The notes under the pieces: generated by a model
The model's input: only the letters and a program-made list of their open reading frames with translations
Databases searched by the model: none
Told to the model about the DNA's origin: nothing
Part shown: in pieces, positions 52,016 through 60,193 of the stretch
Position numbering within the stretch: the stretch's first letter is position 1
Layout of the letters: each line of letters opens with the position of its first letter
Assembly (NCBI RefSeq): GCF_000185905.1
Contig: NC_014923.1
Coordinates: forward strand, 2,875,501-2,939,500
Source of the DNA: Mesorhizobium ciceri biovar biserrulae WSM1271
Lineage (GTDB): Bacteria > Pseudomonadota > Alphaproteobacteria > Rhizobiales > Rhizobiaceae
DNA length: 64,000 bases
Direction: 5' to 3'
Made by a program: the position numbers and the translations under genes

Positions 52016-53127
52016 CGGCACCGGCCGGCGCTGTTTTCGGCACCATCGGCGCGCTGGCGGCGTTTCCGCTCAGACTGGCCGCGCGTGAAGTCGAACGCCA
52101 GCACGGCCAGCTGCGGCGCGGCGTCACCAGGCGCACCACGCATGTCGTGTGCGGCCGCACGCTGCTCGCTAAGGCCGGGCTCTCCAGGAACGGCGATGCC
52201 GAGATCGAGCGCCGTGTCGCCGCCGAGCGCGGGGCCGGGCACAAGCTCCTCAGCGAGAACGGGTTCCTGCGCCTGCTTGGGCTGATGAAGGCACCGGAGG
52301 CGTCTTCGCTGTCGCGGCAATCGCTGATCGAGCAATCGCGGCTATCCGGCGCCGAGCTCGATTTGTTGTCACTGTTCGATGCGTTCGAGCATGACGCAGA
52401 ACCCTATTCCTTCCGCGACCTGATCCTGGCGCGCAAATATGCAGGGCTCGTCGCCGGCGGCGCGACATGGGGGGCGATCGCGCGCTCCGTCCACCGCTCC
52501 GGCCCGGTGGCGTCGCTGACCGCCAAGTCGCTCAATGTCGGCTCGCAGCATGGGCGCGCCGATGCGATCTATCTCGAAGGCGGCCAGAGCGAACTCGACG
52601 GACAGCTTCTGTTCGATTTGGGCAGCGCCGGTTCGGCAGGCGACGACACACTGGAAGAGTTGTTTGCCGAGGCCGAAGCGGCGGAGGAGGGTGGCGACCA
52701 TGATGGGGCAGCCGCACTCTACCAGCGCTGTCTCGCCATCGATCCGAGCGATGCGATCGCCGCCTTCAACCGCGCCAACTGCCTGCGCGCGGGCGGCCAC
52801 GCGGCGGACGCCGCGCATGCCTATATCAGCGCGATAAAACTCGATCCGGCCTTCGTCGAGGCCTGGTTCAACCTCGCTGGGCTGATGAGCGAGCAGGGCC
52901 GCGAGGCCTCGGCGCGAAGGCACCTGCAGAAAGCGATCGCGCTCGACAAAAACTATGCCGATCCGGTGTTCAACCTCGCCCGGCTCGAATTCGACGCCGG
53001 CGATCTGCCGGAGGCGCGGCGGCTGTGGGTGCGCTATCTCGAACTCGATGCGGAGTCCGAGTGGTCGCGGGTGGCGGCCAAGGGCGTGCAGTTCGTGGAT
53101 CTGCAGTTGGCGCGTACGGCGGGGTGA
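52012..53127 (+). CDS. BRCT-like/TPR protein coupled to ku
   Basis: A 371-aa protein. Residues 1-90 (VFGTIGALAAFPLRLAAREV, VTRRTTHVVCGRTLLAKAG, KLLSENGFLRLLG) look like a BRCT module. Residues 105-185 resemble a MerR-like helix bundle (SFRDLILARKYAGLVAGGAT). Residues 220-365 contain TPR helices (AAALYQRCLAIDPSDAIAAF, AYISAIKLDPAFVEAWFNLA, HLQKAIALDKNYADPVFNLA). The ATGA overlap with ku suggests a scaffold working with Ku and LigD. The TPR assignment is firm, BRCT moderate. Confidence 0.8.
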   Translation: MTAPAGAVFGTIGALAAFPLRLAAREVERQHGQLRRGVTRRTTHVVCGRTLLAKAGLSRNGDAEIERRVAAERGAGHKLLSENGFLRLLGLMKAPEASSLSRQSLIEQSRLSGAELDLLSLFDAFEHDAEPYSFRDLILARKYAGLVAGGATWGAIARSVHRSGPVASLTAKSLNVGSQHGRADAIYLEGGQSELDGQLLFDLGSAGSAGDDTLEELFAEAEAAEEGGDHDGAAALYQRCLAIDPSDAIAAFNRANCLRAGGHAADAAHAYISAIKLDPAFVEAWFNLAGLMSEQGREASARRHLQKAIALDKNYADPVFNLARLEFDAGDLPEARRLWVRYLELDAESEWSRVAAKGVQFVDLQLARTAG

Positions 53128-53147
53128 GGGATGCTGGCGCTTGAACA

Positions 53148-53299
53148 CCCCCCTCTGGCCTGCCGGCCATCTCCCCCGCAAGGGGGGAGATCGGCAGCTT
53201 GGGCGTCCCGTTCCTGCTTGCAAAGTGGGAGATTGGCGAAAGCGGTTGAGCGCGCAATCTCCCCGCTTGCGGGGGAGATGTCCGGCAGGACAGAGGGGA
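53148..53299. repeat. MITE-like palindromic element (family C)
   Basis: Units CCCCCCTCTGGCCTGCCGGC (left, 53148 on) and TGTCCGGCAGGACAGAGGGG (right, ending 53299) are imperfect inverted repeats around a short centre. The element is a diverged relative of the 157-bp one at 6592-6748. It fills most of the gap between the BRCT-TPR gene and the hydrolase. Confidence 0.75.
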
Positions 53300-53336
53300 G
53301 TGTGACGGAACTCGACCTCTCCAGCGAGACCGCTCC

Positions 53337-53981
53337 ATGACCACCTTTCTCTTCGACGGTCCCGACAGTGCCCCGGTCACCATCCTGCTCGCCCATGGCG
53401 CCGGCGCGGCGATGGATTCTCCCTCGATGACCGCCACCGCCAAGGCGCTGGCCGAAGCCGGCTTCCAGGTCGCCCGCTTCGAGTTCCACTATATGGCTGC
53501 CCGCCGCTATGGCCACCGCAAGCCGCCGCCGCGGGCCGAGACGGTCAACCCGGAATATATCAAGGCGATAGCCGACCTCAGGGCGAAGGGCGTGACCGGC
53601 CCGCTCGTCATCGGCGGCAAGTCGATGGGCGGGCGCGTCGCCTCGATGGTCGCCGACGAGATGTTTGCCAAGGGCGAGATTTCAGGCCTGCTGTGCCTCG
53701 GCTATCCCTTCCATCCGCCGGCCAAGCCCGATCAATTGCGGACCAAACACCTCGCCGATCTGAAGACGCCGACGCTGATCTTCCAGGGCACCCGCGACGA
53801 GTTCGGCACCAGGGACGAGGTTGCGACTTATGACCTTTCCGATCGCATCGAGGTGATCTGGCTGGAGGACGGCGACCACGATCTCAAGCCTCGCAAGAGT
53901 GTTTCGGGGTTTTCGACCGCCGATCATCTGAAGACGCTGGCCGAGACGGTCAAGGCGTGGTCGGGTCGGATCGCTTCCTGA
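53337..53981 (+). CDS. Alpha/beta hydrolase, KANL3/Tex30-like
   Basis: A 214-aa hydrolase. VTILLAHGAGAAMDS gives the oxyanion loop, VIGGKSMGGRVASMV the nucleophile Ser elbow, LIFQGTRDEFGT the acid and LEDGDHDLKPRK the catalytic His. This small family is common in bacteria and its substrates are unknown. It ends 4 bases before the exonuclease III gene, so the two form a probable pair. Confidence 0.85.
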   Translation: MTTFLFDGPDSAPVTILLAHGAGAAMDSPSMTATAKALAEAGFQVARFEFHYMAARRYGHRKPPPRAETVNPEYIKAIADLRAKGVTGPLVIGGKSMGGRVASMVADEMFAKGEISGLLCLGYPFHPPAKPDQLRTKHLADLKTPTLIFQGTRDEFGTRDEVATYDLSDRIEVIWLEDGDHDLKPRKSVSGFSTADHLKTLAETVKAWSGRIAS

Positions 53982-53985
53982 AGCG

Positions 53986-54756
53986 ATGAAGATCGCCTCC
54001 TTCAACATCAACAACATCAACAGCCGGCTTGAAAACCTGCTGACATGGCTGGCTGTGGCAAAGCCCGATGTCGTGTGCCTGCAGGAGTTGAAGGCACGCG
54101 ACATGCAGTTTCCGCGCTCGGCATTGGCGGCGGCCGGCTATGGCGCGGTGTGGAAGGGCGAGCCGACCTGGAACGGCGTTGCCATCCTGGCGCGGAGTGC
54201 CGAGCCCGTGTTGACCCGCGATGCCTTGCCCGGCGACGAAGCCGACAGGCAGAGCCGCTACATCGAGGCGGCGGTGAATGGCATTGTCGTCGCTTGCCTC
54301 TATGCGCCGAACGGCAATCCCCAGCCCGGCCCGAAATTCGCCTACAAGCTCGCCTGGCACGCGCGGCTGGAGGCGCATGCCGAACAGTTGCTCGACACCG
54401 GCCTGCCGGTGGTGCTGGCCGGCGACTACAACATCGTGCCCGAGCCGCGCGATATCTACGCCACCCGCTCCTATGACGACAACGCGCTGGTGCAGCCGGA
54501 AAGCCGGGCGTCGTTCCGGCGCCTGCTCGACCAGGGTTGGCTTGATGCCCTGCGCAAGAAGCATCCGAAGGAAACGCTTTACACATTCTGGGACTATCGC
54601 CGCAACCGCTGGCCGCGCGATGCGGGCCTCCGGCTCGATCACATCCTGCTGTCGAAGAAACTGGCACGCCGCCTGACCGCCGCCGGCATCGACCGCGACG
54701 TGCGCGGCGAGGACGGTGCCAGCGACCATGCGCCGGTGTGGGTGGAATTGAAGTAA
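53986..54756 (+). CDS. xth: Exodeoxyribonuclease III
   Basis: A 256-aa AP endonuclease/3' exonuclease. MKIASFNINNINSRLENLLT starts the fold, VVCLQELKA has the metal-ligand Glu, VLAGDYNIVP the catalytic Asp-Asn pair, GLRLDHILLS the second Asp and DGASDHAPVWVEL the final Asp-His. It processes abasic sites and 3'-blocked ends in base excision repair. Placed beside the LigD/Ku block it fits a DNA-repair neighbourhood, though its promoter may be shared only with the hydrolase. Confidence 0.95.
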   Translation: MKIASFNINNINSRLENLLTWLAVAKPDVVCLQELKARDMQFPRSALAAAGYGAVWKGEPTWNGVAILARSAEPVLTRDALPGDEADRQSRYIEAAVNGIVVACLYAPNGNPQPGPKFAYKLAWHARLEAHAEQLLDTGLPVVLAGDYNIVPEPRDIYATRSYDDNALVQPESRASFRRLLDQGWLDALRKKHPKETLYTFWDYRRNRWPRDAGLRLDHILLSKKLARRLTAAGIDRDVRGEDGASDHAPVWVELK

Positions 54757-54769
54757 GGCGACTGCTTTC

Positions 54770-54868
54770 ATGCGTCGCGCTTGAACGGATCCATGCAACG
54801 CGCTTTAAGTCTTTTGTCTTGATGCATGTCGCTGTCCCAAACCGGGGTTCGCTTTTGGCCGACATGCA
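54770..54868. repeat. Double-palindrome intergenic repeat (family A)
   Basis: Second copy of the unit at 30054-30154: an outer part with GCGTCGCGCTTGAACGGATC and AACGCGCTTTAAG, then a hairpin with TGCATGTCG (54823-54831) and CGACATGCA (54860-54868). It lies after exonuclease III. Differences between the copies mostly keep the stems paired. Confidence 0.75.
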
Positions 54869-54949
54869 ATAACCTGTCGGCAAAGTATTCCAACGCAGCC
54901 GGATCGCCCATGAACGCAATCCTCCACGAGATCTGTGAAACGAGGCTCC

Positions 54950-56146
54950 ATGCCTGACTTGGGCGCTGTCGAGATACTGTTCGCCGCCCTTGTGGTGCTT
55001 GCGGCTGCTGTCGTGTCCTGGCGGCTGTGGCGGAAGCGCAGCCGCCGCAAGGGACGGCGGCTGACCAATCCGGCTGCCGACTATGCCGTCCGCACCGACT
55101 GGAGCGGCCGCGGGGGCATGCTCAATTACTCGTCCTTCGTCTATTTCGATGTCGATCGCGACGGCAAATACGGCGCCGGAGACCGGCCGATGGCCGGGAT
55201 CATGGTGCGGCTGTATGATAAAGCCGGCAAGCTCGCCGCGTCCGCGCGCACCAACAATGCCGGCTTTGCCAATTTCCCCATGTCGGTGAAAAGCAGAAAG
55301 GCCGTGATCCGCAAGCCGGGCAACTGGTGCTTTGTGGTTTCGGTGCCGCCCGGCTGGCAGGCGAAAAGCGAAAACGACATTCAGTCCCGACACTTCCTGC
55401 CGCTGCCGGGTTCGCCGGCCGGGATGGTATCACAGGAGATGCTGCTGCCGGTCGGTCTGGCGCCGCCGCGCCACGTCAGCGGGCGCGTTGCCGGCGATGG
55501 ACCCGCGACCCTCTCCGTGTCGGGGGACGGGCACGTCCTGGAGACGCGGACACTGGCGCCGGGTGCCGTCTTCAGCTTCGACCTGGCTGAAGAAGCCGAC
55601 ACGGTCAGCATCAGTGGCGAAGGCTTGGAGCGGCGGCTGACGCTGTCGCCCTACTCGGCGGATCTCGGCCTGCTGTCCGCGCAACGCGCCGGCATTGCCA
55701 CCGATGCCGCTCTCGAAACGATCGGTTTCGATGATGTGACGTCGCGCACCTTCAGGAAAATTCCGGCCGGTCATGCCGGATTGGCGTGGCGCAACCTGAA
55801 TGCGATGGCGCGCGACTACACCAAGGACAGCCAGGGCTATGTCAATGGCAACGTCTCCGGTGACCATGTGCTCTACACCAGCAGCGGGCTGCCTGCCGAA
55901 TTCAGCTGCGAACGGCCGTTCGGCTTTCACTCGGTCATGCTGAGCGCCGCCTGGCTGGCGTCGGAAGGGGAGGTGGCGCTGATCGAAAGCTGGCTTGGCG
56001 AGCAGCTGATTGCAAGCGATCAGATCACGCTGTCGGCGCTGACGCCGTTGCACTATGCCCCGATGCTCAAAGCTGTAACGCGTGTTCGCCTGTCGACGAA
56101 GCACTATTGGCAAATGGTCGTGGACGATTTGGTCCTGACACGCTGA
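54950..56146 (+). CDS. Membrane-anchored protein with SdrD B-like domain
   Basis: A 398-aa exported protein. An N-terminal anchor (VEILFAALVVLAAAVVSWRL) with a basic stop-transfer (WRKRSRRKGRR) is followed by a Cna-B/SdrD-like Ig domain: VYFDVDRDGKYGAGDRPMAG is its calcium-loop-type motif, and MVRLYDKAGKLAASARTNNAG its second part. The rest is strand-rich, with an Asn/Asp-containing final domain. No enzyme motif is visible. ATG 54950 has CGAGG upstream. A hairpin at 56162 follows. Its role may be envelope or matrix binding. Confidence 0.72.
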   Translation: MPDLGAVEILFAALVVLAAAVVSWRLWRKRSRRKGRRLTNPAADYAVRTDWSGRGGMLNYSSFVYFDVDRDGKYGAGDRPMAGIMVRLYDKAGKLAASARTNNAGFANFPMSVKSRKAVIRKPGNWCFVVSVPPGWQAKSENDIQSRHFLPLPGSPAGMVSQEMLLPVGLAPPRHVSGRVAGDGPATLSVSGDGHVLETRTLAPGAVFSFDLAEEADTVSISGEGLERRLTLSPYSADLGLLSAQRAGIATDAALETIGFDDVTSRTFRKIPAGHAGLAWRNLNAMARDYTKDSQGYVNGNVSGDHVLYTSSGLPAEFSCERPFGFHSVMLSAAWLASEGEVALIESWLGEQLIASDQITLSALTPLHYAPMLKAVTRVRLSTKHYWQMVVDDLVLTR

Positions 56147-56161
56147 GATTTGGGCATGCCA

Positions 56162-56186
56162 AAGCGGAGCGAATTTCGCCCCGCTT
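56162..56186. terminator. Hairpin between convergent genes
   Basis: AAGCGG and CCGCTT form the outer stem, GCGA and TCGC the inner one with one mismatch between them. It lies after the 54950 gene and, on the other strand, after the peptide gene at 56207. T-tracts are weak. Confidence 0.55.
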
Positions 56187-56206
56187 CAATCAGGTTACGT
56201 TTACGA

Positions 56207-56305
56207 TCAGCCCGGCACGATGATAATCGAGGCGCCGTTCGACGCTGTGACCGCCGACAGACGGCCCTTTTTCAAGAACGACGGCTTCACATAAATCTTT
56301 TTCAT
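56207..56305 (-). CDS. Putative RiPP precursor peptide with lasso-type leader
   Basis: A 32-aa peptide. The leader MKKIYVKPSFLKKGRLSAVT has the conserved Tyr, Pro, Gly and Thr positions of lasso-type leaders and is nearly the leader of the next gene. The tail after VTA is SNGASIIIVPG, hydrophobic and without acidic residues. ATG 56305 has AGGAGA 7 bases upstream. It lies 203 bases from the sister gene at 56509 on the same strand. Confidence 0.72.
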   Translation of the reverse strand: MKKIYVKPSFLKKGRLSAVTASNGASIIIVPG

Positions 56306-56508
56306 ATCAGACTCTCCTAAAATCCCAGCCTGATGATGCCATACTGCGGCCATCTGTCAACCATGCGAGCTGAAAGCAACAAACAATAAACCCAACAATG
56401 CGCGACAAGGGGCCAGGGTCCCTATTCTTTGCTTCGGGCCATCCCAAAACCAATTGCACCTGGAGTTTGCTCTCCAGCGCCGGCGCGATCCGCCAGAGAT
56501 GCGCCGGA

Positions 56509-56598
56509 TTAAAGCGTGACGCTGCTCGGGGCGTTTGCCGTGACGGCGGAAAGCTTGCCCTTCTTGACGAAGGTCGGCTTCGCGTAAGTCTTCTTCAT
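56509..56598 (-). CDS. Putative RiPP precursor peptide with lasso-type leader
   Basis: A 29-aa peptide. MKKTYAKPTFVKKGKLSAVT is the leader, closest to that at 56207; the tail after VTA is only NAPSSVTL. No Asp or Glu follows the conserved Thr, so a standard lasso ring cannot form. ATG 56598 has AGGAGA 7 bases upstream. With the 56207 gene it forms a tandem pair that looks recently duplicated in its leader but not its tail. Confidence 0.72.
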   Translation of the reverse strand: MKKTYAKPTFVKKGKLSAVTANAPSSVTL

Positions 56599-56633
56599 GG
56601 TGTTCTCTCCTGAACTCTCGGCGAGCATGGCAG

Positions 56634-56907
56634 ATGCGCGACATGTGTCAACCAAGCCGGGCGCCGACGGCGGCCCTCCTGGCGCTATCGGCTGGCGGCC
56701 AGCGCCTGGCCTCCGGCTCGCTCGACGGCACGGCCCGGCTATGGGGCATGGACACCGGCCACCAGATCGCGCTGTTCGACAGCAAGACCGGCCCGATCTA
56801 TGCGGGCGTCCGCCGCGGTGCTGACCGGCGGCAATCACCGCACCACCCGCGACTGGCCGCCCAACGGCGGTGACGGCGTCGTGCTGTTTGCCGGCGCGTC
56901 GGAATGA
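56634..56907 (+). pseudogene. Remnant of a WD40-repeat protein with frameshift
   Basis: Frame 1 encodes a near-complete WD40 blade, LLALSAGGQRLASGSLDGTA followed by RLWGMDTGHQIALFDSKTGP. After about 56810 the match moves to another frame with AVLTGGNHRTTRDWPPNGG and a stop at 56905-56907. The shift and lack of a start with a ribosome-binding site mark this as a decayed fragment of a larger WD40 protein. Confidence 0.75.
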
Positions 56908-56948
56908 GCAAATCTTGATCACCTTGTCCGCCGTGCTATGTAAAGCCC

Positions 56949-57500
56949 ATGCCAGCATCCAGCCTCCCAGACAACGCGCCGCTCATCGTCATCGATCTCC
57001 AGACCGGTATGTTCGACGGCGTGCACGAACCGCCGATCCATGATGCGCCAGGCATAGTCGAGCGCACCAAAGCGGTGATCGACTGGGCGCGGGGCGGCGG
57101 GCGCAAGGTCGCATTTGTCAGGCATGATGGACCCGAAGGCGATCCGTTGGCACCGGATCAGCCGGGCTGGCCGGTTTGGCCCGCACTTGGCCAAGCTGCG
57201 GACGAGCCGACCTTTGCCAAATCCGTGCGCGATGCTTTCAGCAATCCCGCCTTCGGCGACTGGGTTGCCGGGCAGGGTGCGGGTGCTGTCGTGCTCCTGG
57301 GCGCGCAGACCGATTTTTGCGTGGCCGCGACGGTCAAGGGCGCGATCGCCAGAGGGCTCGGCGCGGCCGTGGTGTCCGATGCGCACAGAACGCTGGACAA
57401 TGCCAGCGAGAGTGCCGAGCAGGTCATCATCAGGCACAATGGCGAATTCGCCGAGGCCGGCGTCAATCTGGTGACCACAAAGGCGCTTGTCGGCGGCTGA
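56949..57500 (+). CDS. Isochorismatase-family cysteine hydrolase
   Basis: A 183-aa cysteine hydrolase. The catalytic triad is visible as Asp in APLIVIDLQTGMF, Lys in PTFAKSVRDAF and Cys in LLGAQTDFCVAATVKGA, with a cis-peptide region before it. The family hydrolyses isochorismate, nicotinamide and related amides; the substrate is undefined. It is a lone gene downstream of the WD40 remnant. Confidence 0.88.
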   Translation: MPASSLPDNAPLIVIDLQTGMFDGVHEPPIHDAPGIVERTKAVIDWARGGGRKVAFVRHDGPEGDPLAPDQPGWPVWPALGQAADEPTFAKSVRDAFSNPAFGDWVAGQGAGAVVLLGAQTDFCVAATVKGAIARGLGAAVVSDAHRTLDNASESAEQVIIRHNGEFAEAGVNLVTTKALVGG

Positions 57501-57805
57501 AGCCCGAACGTCGCCGCAGGCCGCATTATCAGGCAGGCCGGCTTGAGGAGTTCGCGAGGGAAGACAGCGCCGGGCGCCTGCCGTGGTCGACGCGGACGGG
57601 GGGGGCGCATTGTTGGGATGGCTCGGGCGCCCGCGTCAACCAGGGCGGCTCGTACCGCCGCATTAGCAACATTGCACATTGCGTGCCGCTCGAAACTTCC
57701 GCGAAAGCGGAATAGGCCGGAGCAAAAGGGCGGATTCGGCCGAGACTTTCGGCGCGCTTTCCCGGTCCGGGAGTCAAAAAGCCTGCTGGTTATTGGGAAT
57801 GTCGT
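57501..57805. other. Intergenic stretch without a supported gene
   Basis: 305 bases after the isochorismatase-like gene. Frames are short, no ribosome-binding sites are convincing, and no hairpin with a T-run was seen. The GC-rich runs (CGCGGACGGGGGGGGCGCAT) argue against a strong promoter. Confidence 0.5.
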
Positions 57806-58018
57806 TCAAGGCGTTTGCCGGTGCTGCACCGGATCGGCGAGGAACGACACCGCAATCAGGTCGTCGCCATCGATCCGGCCGTGACGATCTTCCATGATGG
57901 CCGCGACCTTTTGAAAGGTTTTCATTTCGGCATCCGTCACCCGCGCATCGCGCATTCGGGCTTGGAGATCGGCCAGGCGAACGCCCAAAGCAGGGGATGT
58001 CACAGCTTTGCTTATCAT
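57806..58018 (-). CDS. Small hypothetical protein
   Basis: A 70-aa protein, partly helical (ALGVRLADLQARMRDARVTD, KTFQKVAAIMEDRHGRIDGD), with acidic residues. No family was recognised. ATG 58018 follows GAGTGAAG. It is separated by 77 bases from the DUF1236 gene upstream on the same strand, so it may be co-transcribed. Confidence 0.6.
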   Translation of the reverse strand: MISKAVTSPALGVRLADLQARMRDARVTDAEMKTFQKVAAIMEDRHGRIDGDDLIAVSFLADPVQHRQTP

Positions 58019-58095
58019 CTTCACTCGTCCTGATTGGAAACTGACATGGGCAACCCGCCGCCATGGCTGGCGGCGGGTTTGGGACAATTCCAAGT

Positions 58096-58395
58096 TCAGT
58101 CGTAGACCTTGACGATCTTGCGGGTGCCCGGATCCACCAGGACGGTGCGGTTGTCGACCACCACGTAGCGGTATTTGACGTCGGGGATCTCATGAAGCTC
58201 GACCGTGTCCGGCAACGCGCTACCAACATTCAGTTCCACGCCGGGAATCTTGACCGAAGCGAGGGGCTGCTTCTTCACATACTCGCGGATGACCGTGTCC
58301 TGTTCAGGCTGGATGACAACGTCCTGAGCGGCAACGGCGCCCACTCCGGCCAACAGCAACAGCGCCGCTGCGGCGCCCGTTAGGTGCATTTTCAT
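58096..58395 (-). CDS. DUF1236 domain secreted protein
   Basis: A 99-aa exported protein. MKMHLTGAAAALLLLAGVGA plus VAAQD is a signal peptide. The mature part is a DUF1236 domain: VIREYVKKQPLASVKIPGVE, then VGSALPDTVELHEIPDVKY and the final VDPGTRKIVKVYD. DUF1236 proteins are periplasmic rhizobial proteins of unknown role. ATG 58395 has AAGGAGA 7 bases upstream. A paralogue is at 60813 in opposite orientation. Confidence 0.85.
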   Translation of the reverse strand: MKMHLTGAAAALLLLAGVGAVAAQDVVIQPEQDTVIREYVKKQPLASVKIPGVELNVGSALPDTVELHEIPDVKYRYVVVDNRTVLVDPGTRKIVKVYD

Positions 58396-58597
58396 ACTGT
58401 TTCTCCTTGCGAGTCAGCATGACAAGATCGTCCAACGCTGACGGCAACTGAACTTGAGCCAACTGAAAATGTTCCTCAGATTGGGCTTCGGTCGGATGCT
58501 GTCTACGACTTAAGTCTGGCCCGAGAGCGCATTGGTCTTGCCGACGGGAACGGCTCTCTGTTCACGGCTGTTTGTCTCCCGGAATTCGGAGAAACAG

Positions 58598-58690
58598 ATG
58601 GACAAAAGTGTTGGCCAAGCGCGCTGGTTGCTCGCACCGATTTTCGCGACAGCCGTTACCTTTCTGGTGATGGGAATAGTCTTTGGCTGA
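58598..58690 (+). CDS. Small membrane protein (30 aa)
   Basis: A 30-aa peptide with a short basic start (MDKSVGQARW) and one hydrophobic segment (LLAPIFATAVTFLVMGIVFG). GGAG lies 7 bases upstream of the ATG. Single-segment proteins of this kind are common and rarely annotated. It is near a second small membrane protein on the other strand. Function unknown. Confidence 0.6.
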   Translation: MDKSVGQARWLLAPIFATAVTFLVMGIVFG

Positions 58691-58837
58691 CATGTCGTCG
58701 ATCGGCGCAGCAACGTCCCTTCCTGCGCTGAGAGGGTTCGCAAGCCGCTTCGGCGCCTGGCGAACCCTCTATCTTCACCATACGCCGGCCTGCTCGTCGC
58801 TATCGTCCAGCAGTTGCTCGTCCAGTTTGCCGCTCGG

Positions 58838-59029
58838 CTATCGGGCCGTGTGTATCGATCGAGCCGGCGGCGAAGACAAGACACGTTGATCCGTAGGCTG
58901 CTCGCTGAAGTAAAGCGAACTGCCGAGAATGAGGAACACGATGCCCACCGCCGTCAATCCAACCATGAGCACGGCAATCGCCGTTCCTGGGCCATAGCCT
59001 GTCTTGATGATGGTGGATCGGTGGGCCAT
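58838..59029 (-). CDS. Small membrane protein (63 aa)
   Basis: A 63-aa protein with a central transmembrane segment (PGTAIAVLMVGLTAVGIVFL) and a polar C-terminus. ATG 59029 is the best start; the frame to 59080 has no extra support. No family was recognised. The gene stands alone. Confidence 0.55.
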   Translation of the reverse strand: MAHRSTIIKTGYGPGTAIAVLMVGLTAVGIVFLILGSSLYFSEQPTDQRVLSSPPARSIHTAR

Positions 59030-59359
59030 CGCAGCGTTCTCCAGACACCCGGCGGTGCCGAGTTCTGCGACAAACGACAAGCGAGGCGCGATGTTCCCTC
59101 GTTGGAAGCCTCAATCGGTCACTTTGAGCTTTTGCTTTTTCCTGTAGGACCAAGGTCTTATCTGCCGAGCGCAAAGGTCCAAGGGGCCTTGTTCAGTTCC
59201 GATAATGTCCCTTGGATGTTCCGTTACTTTAGGTAAACCTGATATATTGACTGGGCGGAAAACTTAGCTGGCCAAGCAAAATCGCCCGCGAACCGGGCAT
59301 GGAAAATGTGGCTTTGGCAAGTTCAACAACAGGCAGTCATGTCTCGGGCGACGAATAGC
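59030..59359. other. Intergenic stretch without a supported gene
   Basis: 330 bases between small genes. Around 59232-59265 it is AT-richer (GGTAAACCTGATATATTGAC), a possible promoter, but it drives no identifiable gene here. No repeats or hairpins with T-runs were noticed. Confidence 0.45.
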
Positions 59360-59647
59360 TCACGTCTCGTCGAATCCGCCCTCTCGGGTCTGATCGTGCG
59401 TGATTGCGGCTTCTTCCTCATCATCGGGGAGGGCGTCGTCGCTGTCCTGGTACGCGTTATCGTCGTCCTCGTCCGGCAGATCGCCGTTTTTTTCGACGCC
59501 GTAACGCATGTCGCCGTTTTCCGGCGCGGACTCTGGCAGGATCTCGCCGCCCTTGATTGCATCCCAATCCTGCTGCTCGAGGGTCGGCCCATCCGCCCTC
59601 GGTGCGTCATCTTCGATGTCGGCGCTTGGTTTGTTGCGAGGTGCCAT
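59360..59647 (-). CDS. Small acidic protein of unknown function
   Basis: A 95-aa, very acidic protein (GDLPDEDDDNAYQDSDDALP, then DDEEEAA) with a probably disordered C-terminal half. The N-terminus is basic (MAPRNKPSADI). ATG 59647 has GGAGG 6 bases upstream. Such acidic proteins are widespread in rhizobia and often uncharacterised. Confidence 0.65.
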   Translation of the reverse strand: MAPRNKPSADIEDDAPRADGPTLEQQDWDAIKGGEILPESAPENGDMRYGVEKNGDLPDEDDDNAYQDSDDALPDDEEEAAITHDQTREGGFDET

Positions 59648-59950
59648 GCTGGCCTCCAATCGTTGAAGAACTGGAGGCGAAACTCGGCGTGCCGGCGTTT
59701 GTTCCGGACCCGAAGTGCAAAGACCGGGCGTGCTTCTGGATTGTCGACGGCCGGCGTGTCAGCCCAGCCCCGCCAGCACCGCGGCCGCGGCCCGCACAGT
59801 TGCCAAGTTGCCGCGCAAATGGAGAACGCATTGCGGCGACTGACCCTTTACTTGCGAAGTTGCTAAAATAATGAAATGTTGTCCGCGGGAAATGAAATGA
59901 GGCAGGGACTGGTTGGAACCGGCGCGGTTTCGACGGTTTTGGAAACCATG

Positions 59951-60193
59951 TATTTTGGACAGTTTCTGGTAGGAATGTCAGCCACGGCCGTCATCGTCGC
60001 GGTCTGGACCTATATGACCACCGGCTCCTTCTGGGAGGCATTTGCCTGGACGATAGCGACGCTGCTTGTCCTGCAGGTCGGCTACTTCGTGCTCGTCGTG
60101 AGGCTGATCTTCAGGCGCGCACATGACATCGTGCCGAGCCAGGATCCGGTAGACGCCTTTCCGCCATTGCATCGCGACGGTGTCCAGCTTTGA
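59951..60193 (+). CDS. SyrA/ExoX-like exopolysaccharide production repressor
   Basis: An 80-aa membrane protein resembling the small inner-membrane repressors of exopolysaccharide synthesis in rhizobia: MYFGQFLVGMSATAVIVAVW, then TGSFWEAFAWTIATLLVLQV and GYFVLVVRLIF give two transmembrane segments with the usual short link. ExoX/SyrA proteins act post-transcriptionally on polysaccharide production. In-frame starts at 59876 and 59897 exist, but the family begins at MYF. It may modulate the polysaccharide cluster at 32-48 kb. Confidence 0.78.
   Translation, partial: YFGQFLVGMSATAVIVAVWTYMTTGSFWEAFAWTIATLLVLQVGYFVLVVRLIFRRAHDIVPSQDPVDAFPPLHRDGVQL

Noticed and set aside
30688..56598. A lasso-peptide gene cluster
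   Set aside because: Leaders fit, but no RRE protein, B2 protease or asparagine-synthetase-like cyclase is in the window and the tails lack a ring-closing acid at positions 7-9.
59557..59871. Plus-strand frame of 104 codons
   Set aside because: The first part is antisense to the acidic protein gene, which has a good ribosome-binding site; only the last 65 codons look protein-like and they have no clear start.
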